64,000 nt of DNA from Bacidia rubella (Eukaryota; Ascomycota; Lecanoromycetes; Lecanorales; Ramalinaceae). Shown here piece by piece: positions 11,777-23,017 of the stretch; position 1 is the stretch's first letter; each line of letters starts with the position of its first letter. A program made the position numbers and the translations under genes. The notes under the pieces are model-generated. The model did no database searches, was not told where the DNA came from, and worked only from the letters and a program-made list of their open reading frames with translations. The stretch is taken from the NCBI GenBank assembly GCA_032158265.1, contig JAVTIF010000011.1:248001-312000 (forward strand), in the 5' to 3' direction.

Positions 11777-13171
11777 ATGTCTTACTCTTACGAGCGGTAT
11801 GAGACGCGACGCCGGCACGGGCATGGTGCCTCGTCTGGCCGTACATGGGGCCATTGGGTCCCTCTGGCGGTCACTTTGACCATTGCGACAGCTGGCGTTG
11901 TAGCATGGATATGGAATGAGCGCAAAGATGACGACGACGACCACGACTACCCTCCACCACCACAGCAAGGGCCTCCGCCGGAGAGTTACGGCCCACCACC
12001 GAGCGCGGGTTATGGTCCGCCAGGACCAGGTGGACCTCCTCCAGAAGGCTATGGGCCCCAAGGCGACTACCCATATCCTCCTCCGGGTACATATAGTGGT
12101 GCGCCTCCAGAGCAGTCCATCTATGCTGGCGCGTCTGAACAACGGGATGTGATGGACGATGGCATTGTCTCACGTGTCTCGGGGGCCTTACGAAGAACGC
12201 CCAGTCCGCAACAGATCTTTGACGGTGCAAGCAAGCGCGTAGTTGCCGGCGTCGCCGCTGCTGGCGCAGCAGTAGGAGGTGCACTTGCTTCGATCACGGA
12301 AGAGGAGAAAGCTGGCTACGAAGATCACACCAGATGGTCAGAAGAAGCGGACTCGCAAAACGGCTCAAGTCGAAGGAAAGGGCCAGAGTTGCGAGACACA
12401 GAAACCATGACGACTTCTGCGCAAATACGGACTGGTAGCAAGTCAAGCAAAAAGAGGAAGACGGTCGTGATTGTTGTATCTGCCGAGACAGATCACAAGT
12501 ACGAGGAAGATGCGGGGTACCATCAAGAGCATGCTGTAAGTCGATGACTTATATATCCGTCTAGAGCATGAGCTGACATGATACAGTCCATACTTTCGCA
12601 TCTCCCAGAACACATCGATGAGGACTCTCGTGTTTTCGTCCTCATCTACGATCCCACCCTCAAAGAACACCCCTTAGCCTCAAGTGAGCGACAAGCTCAA
12701 TCTATGTCATCCTCTTACTCGAACATCAGGCCCGAAGACGCGCAAAGCCACGGCGACGTCAGTACAGGTCATACCACTCCTTCCAGATCGAAGATGTTCG
12801 AGACCCTTTACACGCAAGCAAAAGCCATTGTGGAGAAAGAGACTATGATAATGCCATTCACCACTCCAACAGCCTTTGTGCAGATGGTGAAACAACTAGA
12901 GCCGGAGACTGTATATCTGCAGTCTTCACTGGCTGGTACAAGGGGCGACCACTTGGACGCCATACAGAAATCGGTGGGTCAGATCGTGCTTGTTGTAGGC
13001 GACGAAAGCGGTCATGGTGGACTAGTGGATAGTGAAGACGAGCGCACAGAGGAGACCCAGGATAGGTGGTGGCTCAATGACTCTCGTATTGGATTGGGTA
13101 AAGGCATCGAGGTCGTTGAAGGCCTGCGGATAGGAGAGGATTGGGGTAGGCGAATAAAAGGGCACGATTGA
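11777..13171 (+). CDS. single-pass membrane protein, possibly Pex22-like
   Basis: Exons 11777-12535 and 12587-13171 (51-bp intron, branch CTGAC, phase 0) give 447 aa. One membrane span lies at about residues 26-46 (VPLAVTLTIATAGVVAWIW), followed by an acidic run and a long Pro/Gly/Tyr-rich segment (residues ~55-115). The second half has alternating beta/alpha pattern (KTVVIVVSAE, RVFVLIYDP, QIVLVVGDE), like a small Rossmann-type domain. An N-terminal anchor, disordered linker and cytosolic alpha/beta domain match what is annotated in filamentous fungi as peroxin-22-like protein, the peroxisomal anchor of the ubiquitin-conjugating enzyme Pex4. That name rests on recalled architecture, not on a search, so it should be treated as tentative. 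Confidence 0.7.
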
Positions 13172-14545
13172 AAGAATACTGGCTGAATGCAGTGGGCTGT
13201 CTTATGCTATGGCATGTACGGTTTCAGGTGGGTAGCGGTGTCCTTTGGAGTTTTTGGCGGAGCAAGATGCTACTTTTTGCAGTCAGCTTTGAAAATGATA
13301 TTATCTATTTCTCTCGAATAGGCTCAAGAGTTATGACGGTCTATACAAAGCGAGGTATTGTCGTTTGAAATGAGCATTATGGCTTCAAACAAGTTCAATT
13401 TACAATGTGCTTCTGGGGGCATCTCTGTTTCCTTCAGGAGATCTGCACCAAGTTGCTGGAAATTTTGTACGATCTGCCGACGCAACATTATCAGATTTAT
13501 TTACCTTAATCCAGCAGTATATATCATCCACACCAACAACGAAGTCAGTCTACCTTTAAGATCTCATGAATTCTGATATATTAAGTGGCCTACGGTGAGG
13601 CGCTTACCATGATTCATCATAGCCTTTTCGTTTCACAATACATACCTACATCGCAACCACACATTACTCTTGAGATGTCAGAAGGAACCTGCTGAGGCAC
13701 CACGGCTTCTTGGAGTACTACTCTGAGTCCAACGGTTTCCCTCACAAGGTTCGTAAATATGCGGTCAGCGTTGTAAAACAAGTCCGATGCTAGGAAAAAG
13801 AGATTACTCCCATCAGAGTAGTAAATAGGAATGATCCAAAGCGAAATATAATCGCTATAACGCATCATGCACCCTCCATAACAAGAACGTCAAACATCAG
13901 ATATAGCGAGTCCATGGAGCTCAGCATTTGCTACGGATTTGCTGCAACAGGCCAAGCCTTCACCACCTGACGATGTAGAGTGCTAGATTTTCGGACATAC
14001 TCATCACTGTACGGAAGATAAAAAAGGCAAAGTGAAGCTCGTCAGTGATTAACAAGGCTGTGTGTTCCCAGCAGCGCAGAGCAACAAATGGGAGGGTGGT
14101 AGCTATCTTGTGACAAGCTTGATCAGCATTTTCGGTCTTAGCAAGGGTCAACCGATGATTTTCGATCCTAGAAAGGTCGCCCGCGTTTGACTCCTCTATG
14201 ACAGACCTTCCGACCTGGCAGATGTTGCGAGCGCCATACACCGTAGGCTCCGCCATACTTTTAACAGCGTGATACTGAATTCCGCGCCACTTCGCGAATC
14301 TCGGGCGCAGAACAGTGCTGCTGTTTGGCTAGCACAAAAGTCCTCATATATAATGAGCGCACATTGGAGCCTATAGTTAGGAGCCAACGCCTCTCCACAG
14401 TAATTTCTCGTGGTTAGTACAGTGTGGAATCTTCATAAACCATCATGGTCAGAAATATAATGCTATTCAAATAACTCCAAGCCCATCAACAACACCTCCA
14501 GCAAAACCGCGCCCTTGAGCTACCAGCAGCTCTCACTCTCCCACT
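13172..14545. other. gene-poor stretch with two weak minus-strand ORFs
   Basis: Two minus-strand frames start with ATG: 14256-13960 (98 codons) and 13868-13617 (83 codons). A TATA-like TATATATGAGG on the same strand lies ~90 bases upstream of the first. Neither shows a known domain, and no clean intron joins them, so they may be parts of a decayed or badly resolved gene. No other gene is visible. Confidence 0.35.
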
Positions 14546-15382
14546 CTAATCCAAACTGCTCGGGTTCTCGGAAGCGTCCTCAGAAGGGTGGTTGCAATTC
14601 GCATACCCCGTAATAGCAGTCCAATCTCCACTCGCATCCCACGCCATTCCCGAGACGGCGCTTACTTGGAGCCCCTTTTCTTTCTGACACATGTCGGCGA
14701 TGACTTTGTACTTGTTGCCGCCGTCCTCTCGGTCCACGTAGCCGGCGACAGTGGTACAGGAGACGGAGAAGGGACCTTCTTTCTATGGATTTGAATATCA
14801 GCATTTAGCAGTCTCTGCTGAGTGTGCATCTAGTGGCATGGAGGTCGGAGAAGAGGGTTCAAGAGGTGAGTAGTAGAGATAGGATTTGTCTTCAAGGGGG
14901 AAGAGCTTACGCCATCCACATTACAGAACTATAATCCAGTCAGTCTCGAGGTCTATGTTTCTGCGCTATACTTATCCGGTGCTGGGGCAAGACACTTGCC
15001 AGGGGACGGGGAAAGGTTCAAGCAACGTACATATATCCCCGTCATATTATTGCAAGCAACTCTTACACATTTTCCATCCCCCTTAGGAGTCGAGCAAGTG
15101 CCCCCTTTCTGGGCAAGCCTCTTCGCGCCTTTTTGTAAGTCGTCGAGGTCAGGCGCCCCAATGTTGGGGAGACCTCCGTTCCCTGGACCGCAGTCGACAC
15201 GAGCTGGGAAGGGGGCAGCATTGTTGTCGGGCGCTGGGACGGCGAGGGACTAAGGTAGGAGCAATAGGTTAGTCATGTGCCCAGGACGACGCGCATAGGG
15301 CAGATCGCTGGAAATAGGCTGGGCTTACCAGATCGGAGAGTGTGTTTAAACAGACGAGGATGATGGGAAGGGAGAATTTCAT
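14546..15382 (-). CDS. small secreted cysteine-rich protein (candidate effector)
   Basis: Assembled from four exons: 15382-15329, 15249-15031, 14928-14911 (only 18 nt) and 14782-14546, introns 79, 102 and 128 bp, all GT-AG and all in phase 0. The product is 175 aa with a signal peptide (MKFSLPIILVCLNTLSDL, cut probably shortly after). The mature part has eight cysteines (DC, TC, KC, AC, FC, SC, MC, NC), an even number that suits four disulphides, and one N-glycosylation site (NMT). I do not recognise the family; motifs include CVRVACNNMTGIYFC. Secreted Cys-rich proteins of this size are often host- or competitor-facing in filamentous fungi, but that role is inference. None of the exons alone would look like a gene because introns split it finely. 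Confidence 0.75.
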
Positions 15383-15556
15383 GATGTGGGCTGTAGGAAA
15401 CGATATGAACGGTATAAAGTTTTTATTGTTGATGAAAGATTTTGTTGTTGCATGGTTTCTCAAGTCCTCAACGAGCTCAATTTATGTCGAGAACTTCCAC
15501 ATCAGGCTGAGAATCGTACGACCCTTCAATTCTGGAAAGCATCGGTTAATAGGTCT

Positions 15557-16110
15557 CTATTGCACCAAGGACTTTATGCGGAAACAATCATGTAACCTTA
15601 TTGAAGGGGCTTCGGCGGTTCGATAAGGCTGTCAGCACGAGCCCTGCATACCGAATGAGGAGTTGAAGAACACATACGATTAGGAAGTTGAACAGCAGGC
15701 TGAATGGAACCAACACGGTCGAGAATCTAGAAACGACGCCATTGGGCATCGATACAGATTTCACCGTGTCTGAAAATAGGTTAGGAGGAAGATTAAAGGA
15801 ACCCCGGCGCTTAGGATAAGGCTGGAATTCTGCAGCCTTGTCCTTCGTTACACCTTTAGGGTCGGAAACAACAGGAAGGAAAAAATAGGATCCAACATTA
15901 CCAGCCGATGAAGAAGGAGAAGTTTCTATAGCGAATTCTCGAATCAGCGACACCAAAAGAGTTGGGTAGAGGGCGAATGAGAGAGCACGTACCTTTTGCT
16001 ATTGCTTCGCCTGTTTTTACGAAAGCGTTGCCAGTCTTTTCTGCCAGGTCACGGATAGGCTGTCCCCTTGCGAAGCTGGAGTTCCAGGTCGCAGGGTAGC
16101 TGTTTGGCTG
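15557..16110 (-). CDS. tentative hypothetical gene, 5' end unresolved
   Basis: Three blocks on the minus strand join through canonical sites: an exon ending at 15993 (donor GTACGT), 15925-15678 (donor GTATGT after a hydrophobic LLFNFLI segment) and 15628-15557 (24 codons to TAG). The peptide of the middle block is Pro/Ser-rich and then has one hydrophobic stretch. I could not find an ATG in phase with the first block; the upstream 300 bases are open in another minus-strand frame. It may be an incomplete model, a decayed gene or chance. No family recognised. Confidence 0.28.
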
Positions 16111-16622
16111 TCATGGTAGGATGCCTCGTTCTCATTTGTGGTGGAGGATTCGGTATCGCCGTCTTTACTTATATTATTTGTAAGACGGTGCGATGGTGGA
16201 AGGAGAGATTCAGCCCCGGCACCATGCTGACCACGGTCATGAGCGCTTCTGTTGCCTTCTATCCTCCCATTCTCGCTGTCCTTGGGGTCATAGAATCTAT
16301 TTGCCTTCTTAGGCGCAAGCAGAGCGGCACTTTTTCGTCGCTTTGTTGTCTTTTGATTGGCTTAATCCACTTGAACGGTAGAGTCTTACGCCTTTAGCTG
16401 CTCTAGTAATAGCCAGAGAATGGCCGCTCCACCGCCAGGAATAGGCTCGCCTGGTCTCTCAAAGTTCCTTCAGTCGTAGTGATGCAATAACCTCAGATCA
16501 TTACATGTAATCTTCTCCTTCTACGTTGATTAGGGTAGCAGCCAGGGTTAAGAATTTCAGATTGAGTTCTTGAGCGTCCAAACTGCGAGATAGGAAGTAA
16601 CTCTCAACGTGGATACCTATCA

Positions 16623-17268
16623 CTAATGACCGGACCAGAGTGTAAGGCCTACCGGTGAAGGCAGTACTCGGTCAATCACTGCATCCAACGTGACGGCATC
16701 AAAGTGAAATACTTCAAAGAGCGTATGATAGCCTGATAATGGAGGCAGCAATTTGCTCACACCCTCAACTCCACCTAGGTGAGAGATGGTTGACACTCTG
16801 ACAGAGTCCATGTGGCTTGCGAGCCTTTCGAGTCCGAATACCAAACTCTCAATGAGCTCTAATGGCCTATCGCACGGTAGGAGAAGATACACAACAATCC
16901 TACCCTATTGCAGGCTGAGCATGCAGAGACGTGCATTAGGTGGCAAAGATCAATGGAGTGCAAAGACCGAACCCACCCACGGCACCTGCGAAGATTCATG
17001 CTCGTCATGAAGGTCTACGACGACGTGGCCAATGGTACTATCAAGTGATTTATCTGCAGAAGACAAAGAAAGGTTTGCATGGCATGCATAATCACAGGCT
17101 CTCGTCCTCGGACCGTGTGGATTTTGGCTTTCACATTCAAGGACAAAGGATACCAACGTGGCGATTCGCGGAGAATAAAACACATTGAGCTGTCTGGATC
17201 CGGACATCTCCGGAAACAAGCCAGAGCGAGCTCAGAATCCTGCGCTCAACTGTTGAAGGGATTCGCAT
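16623..17268 (-). CDS. hypothetical protein, hand-assembled three-exon model
   Basis: Model: 17268-17154, 17053-16977 and 16904-16623; introns of 100 and 72 bp, phases 1 and 0, the first with a strong acceptor (TTCTGCAG). The joined frame is 157 aa and reads like a folded soluble protein: a beta-rich start, then HVVVDLHDEHE, then VVYLLLPCDRPLELIESLVF and alternating helices to the end. No signal peptide or membrane span is present. I do not recognise the family. Support is the restored phase across two introns and protein-like composition; the start codon and the GTGGGT donor at 16976 are the weakest points, and CAG/GTGCCG nine bases upstream is an alternative. Confidence 0.4.
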
Positions 17269-17893
17269 CTTTGAACTACAAAGTCAGTAGCGCATCGATC
17301 GGTTTCTCATGAATTGCGTATCGACGTTTGAGGAAATTGGTGGTCCGATTGGGCAATCGACGCTGTGGAGACATCCTAGTGTTCCCGTTCTTTCCATGAC
17401 GATCACTTGCCTGTCCAAGTCAATCTTGATGCCAGATCTCCATTAGCACGAGCTAGTCGCCGTATAACCACACATCTTAATCAGGACTAAGCCTACTTGG
17501 GGCTGAGCCAGCATATACGTCTCCACCGCCAAAGCCAGTCACGGATGGCTGCAGCTTTATCCGATCTTGTCGACACCGGGATCACGGCAAAATGGATTCA
17601 TGACTGTCTTTTTCGTGTAAATGAGCTGGCATCGGATCATTAGCTGGCTTGAACCATCGGAACGAGGCCACTTGAACCGTCGGAACATGGTCATCTCTGA
17701 CGCAGAGAGGTGAGATGACCCACATCATGGCCTTGGTCTCAGTCGAAGGTATGCGAGGCAGGCAAATGCATAAGAAGGACGTGATCTCCAGCGACTACTC
17801 CACCATTCCACTCATCTGCATATCAAAGTTTCCCAGTCAGAACCTACCCTTCCAGCGCCAGAGACTCTACACCCCAGGCAACCAGCAGCCATC
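17269..17893. other. intergenic between divergent genes
   Basis: About 620 bases between the minus-strand hypothetical gene and the plus-strand secreted protein. It contains the likely promoter of the latter. No repeat or RNA gene is evident. Confidence 0.5.
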
Positions 17894-18720
17894 ATGGTCT
17901 CCACAGCCCTCATTGCCTCCATCGGGGCCCTCTCAGGCTTAGCTCTTGCTGTCCCCACGACACCATCGCCTCAATATAGCCTCGAACAGATTGCACGAGT
18001 CAGTCATCTGCCTTTGCTCACCCAATTTTTTAACCGTCTGACCCGCAATCCAGTTTGAAAACGCTCAAACATCCTCCCTGTAGTCGCCGCCGCACCCGTG
18101 AACATCTATCTTGACATTAAATTCAACGGCTTCTCCGGGGTCGCCCCAATTGCAAAGCCCACCGTTGGCCTACTCGCGCAGTCCCCACTCAATAGTATCG
18201 CCTACGGCACTTTGGATGTAGCCACCGAGTTGCAGGGTCAACCGGCCATGACGACTGTCTATCAGGATAGCACTGTTAAGGAGGTCGAGTTGAAGAGCTT
18301 CTACTACGGCTGCGTTGTCGGTGAGTGACCCTAGTCATATTTCGTTTTGCCTTTGTTTTATAGAGGAATTTTGCTGATAGGCTTATGCCACAGGTCTTGA
18401 GAACTCCCAAATTGCGTCACTGCTTGGATGTACGATCACGGCCGAGTGCTTGGGGTCGAAAGGCGAGAGTATCAAGAAGCAGGACTTCTCGTTCAAGAAG
18501 AACGGTGGGAAGGTCCAGGAAATGGAGTTCGCCAAGGTGAGCTTCTTTCTCACAATGTTGTCAAATCGTGGATATTATGCTGACGATGGAACAGGCCTAT
18601 GGTTTCAAGGGATGCGAGAAGATCAATTTCAATACCAAATATGATCTGCCCCTTGTGGGTGCGACCGTGATGGATACCATCGACTATATTGTATCCAGCG
18701 ACAAGCCTTTGTCACCGTAG
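17894..18720 (+). CDS. small secreted protein of unknown function
   Basis: Four exons: 17894-18002, 18084-18320, 18394-18536 and 18595-18720 (introns 81, 73 and 58 bp), product 204 aa. The N-terminus is a signal peptide (hydrophobic core ALIASIGALSGLALA, then VPTTP). The mature chain has four cysteines (YYGC, LGC, AEC, KGC), enough for two disulphides, and lacks membrane spans; it ends SDKPLSP. The phase pattern is consistent throughout, but intron 1 uses a weak donor (GTCATC at 18003): the stronger GTCAGT five bases earlier would be in the wrong phase with either acceptor. I do not recognise the family. Its position near another small secreted protein (14546-15382) in a gene-poor block suggests an accessory, possibly host-interaction role; that is inference. 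Confidence 0.72.
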
Positions 18721-20071
18721 ACTTGATGCTCTTCCACGAAGGTAGTTGATGGCAGGATTGAGAGAGGTTTTGCAACATGCTGTTCATTGAGACGAATTAG
18801 AGTGGCATTGTGTGAGCTCTTTTTCAAAGCAATCAAACGAAATTGTACCGCGCATACTTTGTGCCCGTTTCGCGCAATGCATACTATATCTTCTCACATG
18901 CCTTCATCAAACCTACGGTCCCGCCCTTGGCTTATCTCTATCAGGCATGGATGTATATCGTTCAGATTGTGGAAACGATAACAGCTAAATGCGTAATGGA
19001 TAGAGAGGGGACAGAGTCGAGCAATCATGATCCACCCCAACGCTGAGCCTAAAGTTAGAATGAAAGCAATCGCGAACTGGAATTTCATAAGGTAATCTAG
19101 CCAGTTCCACACAAAGATTAATGCAGGTGGCGTAGCTCAGCTCACTTATTACGGTATACGAGTATGAGTGAAAGCCTTGGGTTTGTCAGAAGATGCAATG
19201 AGGTCTTCTTCTCCACCCTTTGCCAAAGTATAGTATCCATTGCAGATTTTAGCCTGGTAATAAACGTCGGCGTGTCTGTATTTGCTGTGGACCTTGTAAA
19301 GTGCAATGAGTAGGAGAGATGCGAGCAAATCTCTGACGATCCAGAGAGTGAATGAGGCTTGTTGAAGGTAAACTCGAGAGCGTGTGAATGTTGCATGCAA
19401 CGGGTCCTTAAGTTGCGATCATTTACCGATAACTAAGTCGAGCGTGCTGGTTCCCCCCATGAGAAACGGCCGATTGGCGGTGACCTGTATCACACCTACT
19501 CCAACTACCCTGAGTCCCTCTCACGATAATTGAATTGCATTGAGAACAACGAAAGATGAAGTGAGGTGGGTTTGGAGTCTACCCTGGCATTGTCGTCGGA
19601 CATCAGCTATGGTTAACTCGTATGCAGACCTAGTTAATGTGGTGCCATTGAATTAAACGAAACTCTTTGTTCGTTATCGAGATCTCTAACTCCAGGGATG
19701 AGACAGAGACAACAATGCTCATCTTGCAATTGTCCACCGGTGCCAAGCATATTGATTGTTTCGGAATTAGGTCCGCGCGGGTCAACATCAGTCGTTTCTT
19801 CGACGAGCAATCTCATCCATCGGACTCACTCTATCTCTACCCTTAGCTTCGCAATTCAACGTGTGCTTAATCTTCTTGCTATTAATCGCTCAGCGGCAAA
19901 TAATTCGACGTTTGAGGGTGCTACCAAGGGTCTCTGAATGAACGGTCGACCGATCTCCAGATGCGACGACAGTTCGATCGAGGTCAGGCGTTGTGGACCT
20001 CTAGGTAGCCCGTCGGGATAGGCCTGGTTTCGCTCTTGGTCAAAAACCGGGAGGATCGTGTCACCTCCATC
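18721..20071. other. gene-free stretch
   Basis: About 1.35 kb. Several 60-100 codon frames exist on both strands but start with non-ATG codons or lack splice partners and domain signals. The last 300 bases before 20072 presumably hold the SPT20 promoter. Confidence 0.55.
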
Positions 20072-23017
20072 ATGGCAACCGCGGTCGCGTCGAAGCCTTC
20101 GGCGCCCCACCAAACGAAAATGAAGCGCCCCCCCCTCCCCGCTGTACAAACAAACGGCATACACTCATCGCAGTCATCACCCTCGCCTCTCATGAGTTCT
20201 AAAAGACCACCGTCTGGCTTCAAAGCGCCACCGACCCCCACTCTCAATAGCGCCTCCACAACAGTGAGCGGCGTACAACCCCGCCTAAGTCAACGAAGAA
20301 AAGATTCGCAACGACCCGGCGAAGCACCGCGTGGCCGGCCAGGAAAAGACGGCGTGGCAAAGACTGTGAAACGGCGTCCTGAACCATATGGTAAGTCGGA
20401 CTTTTCAGACGTGTAGAGCATTGTCATGACAGTCGCTCACTGTCTGCAGTCAAAACGCAAGGATACATACTTAAAAAATATCGCGGTCAACTACCATCAC
20501 TGATCATCCATTTACACCCAACGAATTTTCGATTCGACCAACAACCTGGGAGCTTCTCATATAATTCGCCCATGAAGGTCGTATTAGAGCATATACGGTC
20601 ACAAACTGTGCCTCACGATATGATTGAAGAGTTAATGAACGCTGGTATCAAGTTCTATGAAGGTTTGTTTCCCCGAATCTACCTTCTGAAGGACTTGCTA
20701 AATCGCACAAACAGGATGCCTGATAGTCCAAGTCAAAGACCATCGCGCGACCAAAATAAAGAACTCTGCCTCCACTTCTGATCCAACAGAGACCAATATT
20801 CCCTCGTCTATACATGACTATGAGCAATGGGTGACGCCGTCACCATACGTGCCTTTCCCGGAGCAGAAGCGTTCAGAGGCTAATCATAGAGAGACATCTG
20901 CTACTGGCGCTCAGTCTTCGTCTTCAAAAGAGGAGAAGACCGCTGAGCCAAAGACTTACACTGTAGTACTTTTCCCCACAGCGCAGTCCATTCAGGAAGA
21001 GACTTGGATACAGGCGAATACACCCGACATCAGGCAAGGCAACCGAAGAACTCAGGGTGCCAACGTACCAAGAACCCCAGCCTCTGGCACCGTTCCGCCG
21101 ACACCTATATCTGCGATACCGCCAACACCATCTGCCTCTGGACCGCCATCCAAGAGGCAGAAAATGTCAATATCAGGACCAGAGGTACAAGCATTTGAAA
21201 GCAAGATCATTGCCGCGACTGCATCACCGCTATTCTTGGAGCCAATCTCTAACCTTGAACAATCACACGCACTTTTAGAGAGCATGACAGGCCCTCTGAA
21301 CCGGGGTAAACGACCACTTCCGAAAACAAGAAAACGAACTGTTGCCGAGTTAGCTGCAGATGAAAGAATAGCTGCTCAGGAACAAGCTTTCATGCTGATC
21401 ATGGACGAGAGAGCCAATACTACGGGGAAAGCAGCATCAAAGGATGAAGATGGTGCTGCGCCATTTGAGCCAAGCTTTGAGACGTTCAATGCCATTCAAA
21501 ATATCAAGACGGAACACGAAGAAAAAGCTCGCTTGAAGGCTCAAAAACAACAGAGAAATGAGCAACTACAGCAGCAGCAGGAGCAGCAACAACAACAACT
21601 TCGGGCAAATCAAGTAAATCGCGCCCAGAGAGAGCATCTAGAAAGGCAAAAACAAGAAGCTGAGCGACAGGCTCATATGCGAAGACAGCAGGAACTCCAG
21701 GCGATGCGTCGCCAGAATCAACCCAACGTCGGCCACCCGCAGATGAACGGAGCAATGCCCAATGGCTACCCTCAAGGTCCACACTCCCCACCTATGCAGC
21801 GGAACGGGACACCACACAGTAATCCTTCACCTACCCCCAACAACATGATGGGGCCGCAACTTGGGGGAGTACCGATGCAGCATACTTCTTCTGGGCAGGG
21901 AAGTAGTCCAGGCCGTCCACCTTCATCAATGGCGCGACAGGGTCATCCCGGTGCTGCTGTACAGATGCTACGTGAGCAAAGCCGACAGAATCCGAGTCGG
22001 ACAAGCACTCCGCCTATGAACGGAACGCCACATATGGCTAGTGTAACACCTAATATCCCTCACTCCACACCAGTCATGCCACAAGGAACACCTGTCCCAA
22101 GAATGTCGCAAGCAAGCCCACCAAATGTCATGCCAACTTCTATGAGCCAGCCAATAAACATACCAGCGGGGATGCCACCAGAACAACAACAGCATTTATT
22201 GAGAGAAAGGGAGAGACAGCAGCATATGCATGCTCAAACGAATCAAATGCGGAACTATCATCAGCAGGCTGCCTTCCAACAACAGCAGCAGCAAATGCAG
22301 CATAATGGACAGATGTCTCCACAAGGTCAGGTACCGCATAATCTACAGCAGCAGCAACGAATAGCAGAGCATCAGCGTCAACAAGCCCTGCGTCAACAAG
22401 CGATACAGAATGGACAAATCAATGGTATGCAAGCTTACCAAAACATGCCTAATGGTGCGTCGCCAGGTATTCCCCAGCAACGGAACCCAGGCGCCGGTCA
22501 ACCAGGCCAACAACAACCCAATGGCCCACGTCCGATCGCACAAGTCCCGCAACAGCAAGGCAATTTGAACATGCAACAAAGGCAGCGGCAAGTCATACAA
22601 AGTGAGTCCACCAAAGTTGCCAACGAAATGGTGCGGCAAGCCGGGCTTCAAGACATAAGCCAGCTCAGTCAGCAGCAGAAACAACAGGCGCAGGCGATGG
22701 GGATACAGAGCGCAAAGGAGATACTCAGCCGCTACGAACAGAGTCAGCGTCATCAGGAGCTCATGCGGCAGCAGCAGGCAGCGCTCGAGAACGCCAAGAG
22801 GAATATCCCGCAAAGGCCAGGCGGCATGCCGATGGGTGCGCAGGGCATGCCGGGATTGGGAAATCCTCAAATGGGCCAGATGAGGCAGAATGGACCGCCG
22901 CAAATGAGTAGGGAGATGGTGGCGCAGATGCAGCAAATGCAGCAAATGCAGAATCAGGGGTTGGGAATGAACATGAATAGTATGGGAGGTCTGAACGGGA
23001 TGAATGGAATGCAATGA
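20072..23017 (+). CDS. SPT20: SAGA complex subunit Spt20
   Basis: Exons 20072-20390, 20450-20662 and 20715-23017 (introns 59 and 52 bp), product 944 aa. After a ~105-residue basic, Pro-rich start comes the conserved Spt20 region (about residues 107-235), including YILKKYRGQLPSLIIHLHPT and the segment ending GCLIVQVKDHR followed by YTVVLFPT. The rest is low complexity, with long Gln-, Met-, Pro- and Asn-rich stretches and a charged coiled-coil-like patch near residues 400-470. Spt20 is a structural subunit of the nuclear SAGA histone acetyltransferase coactivator and is needed for its integrity in yeast. The large Gln-rich tail is usual for filamentous-fungal orthologues. An in-frame TTG upstream of 20072 is ignored. 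Confidence 0.88.
21569..21599 (+). repeat. CAG/CAA codon run in SPT20
   Basis: A short CAG/CAA-rich run encodes consecutive glutamines inside the SPT20 low-complexity region. Mixed CAG/CAA use and interruption by GAG make it a degenerate microsatellite likely to vary in length among strains. Confidence 0.7.

Noticed and set aside
16068..16397. Plus-strand hydrophobic 109-codon frame
   Set aside because: Starts with TTG, first ATG gives only ~95 residues, no domain; could be the antisense of a charged minus-strand exon.
19127..19200. tRNA-like start (GGTGGCGTAGCTCAG)
   Set aside because: Looks like an acceptor/D-arm, but no TTC-loop (GTTCGAA-type) or matching 3' acceptor strand follows.
21569..23000. 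CAG/CAA repeats as a possible CRISPR or satellite array
   Set aside because: They are glutamine codons in the SPT20 reading frame without regular spacers.
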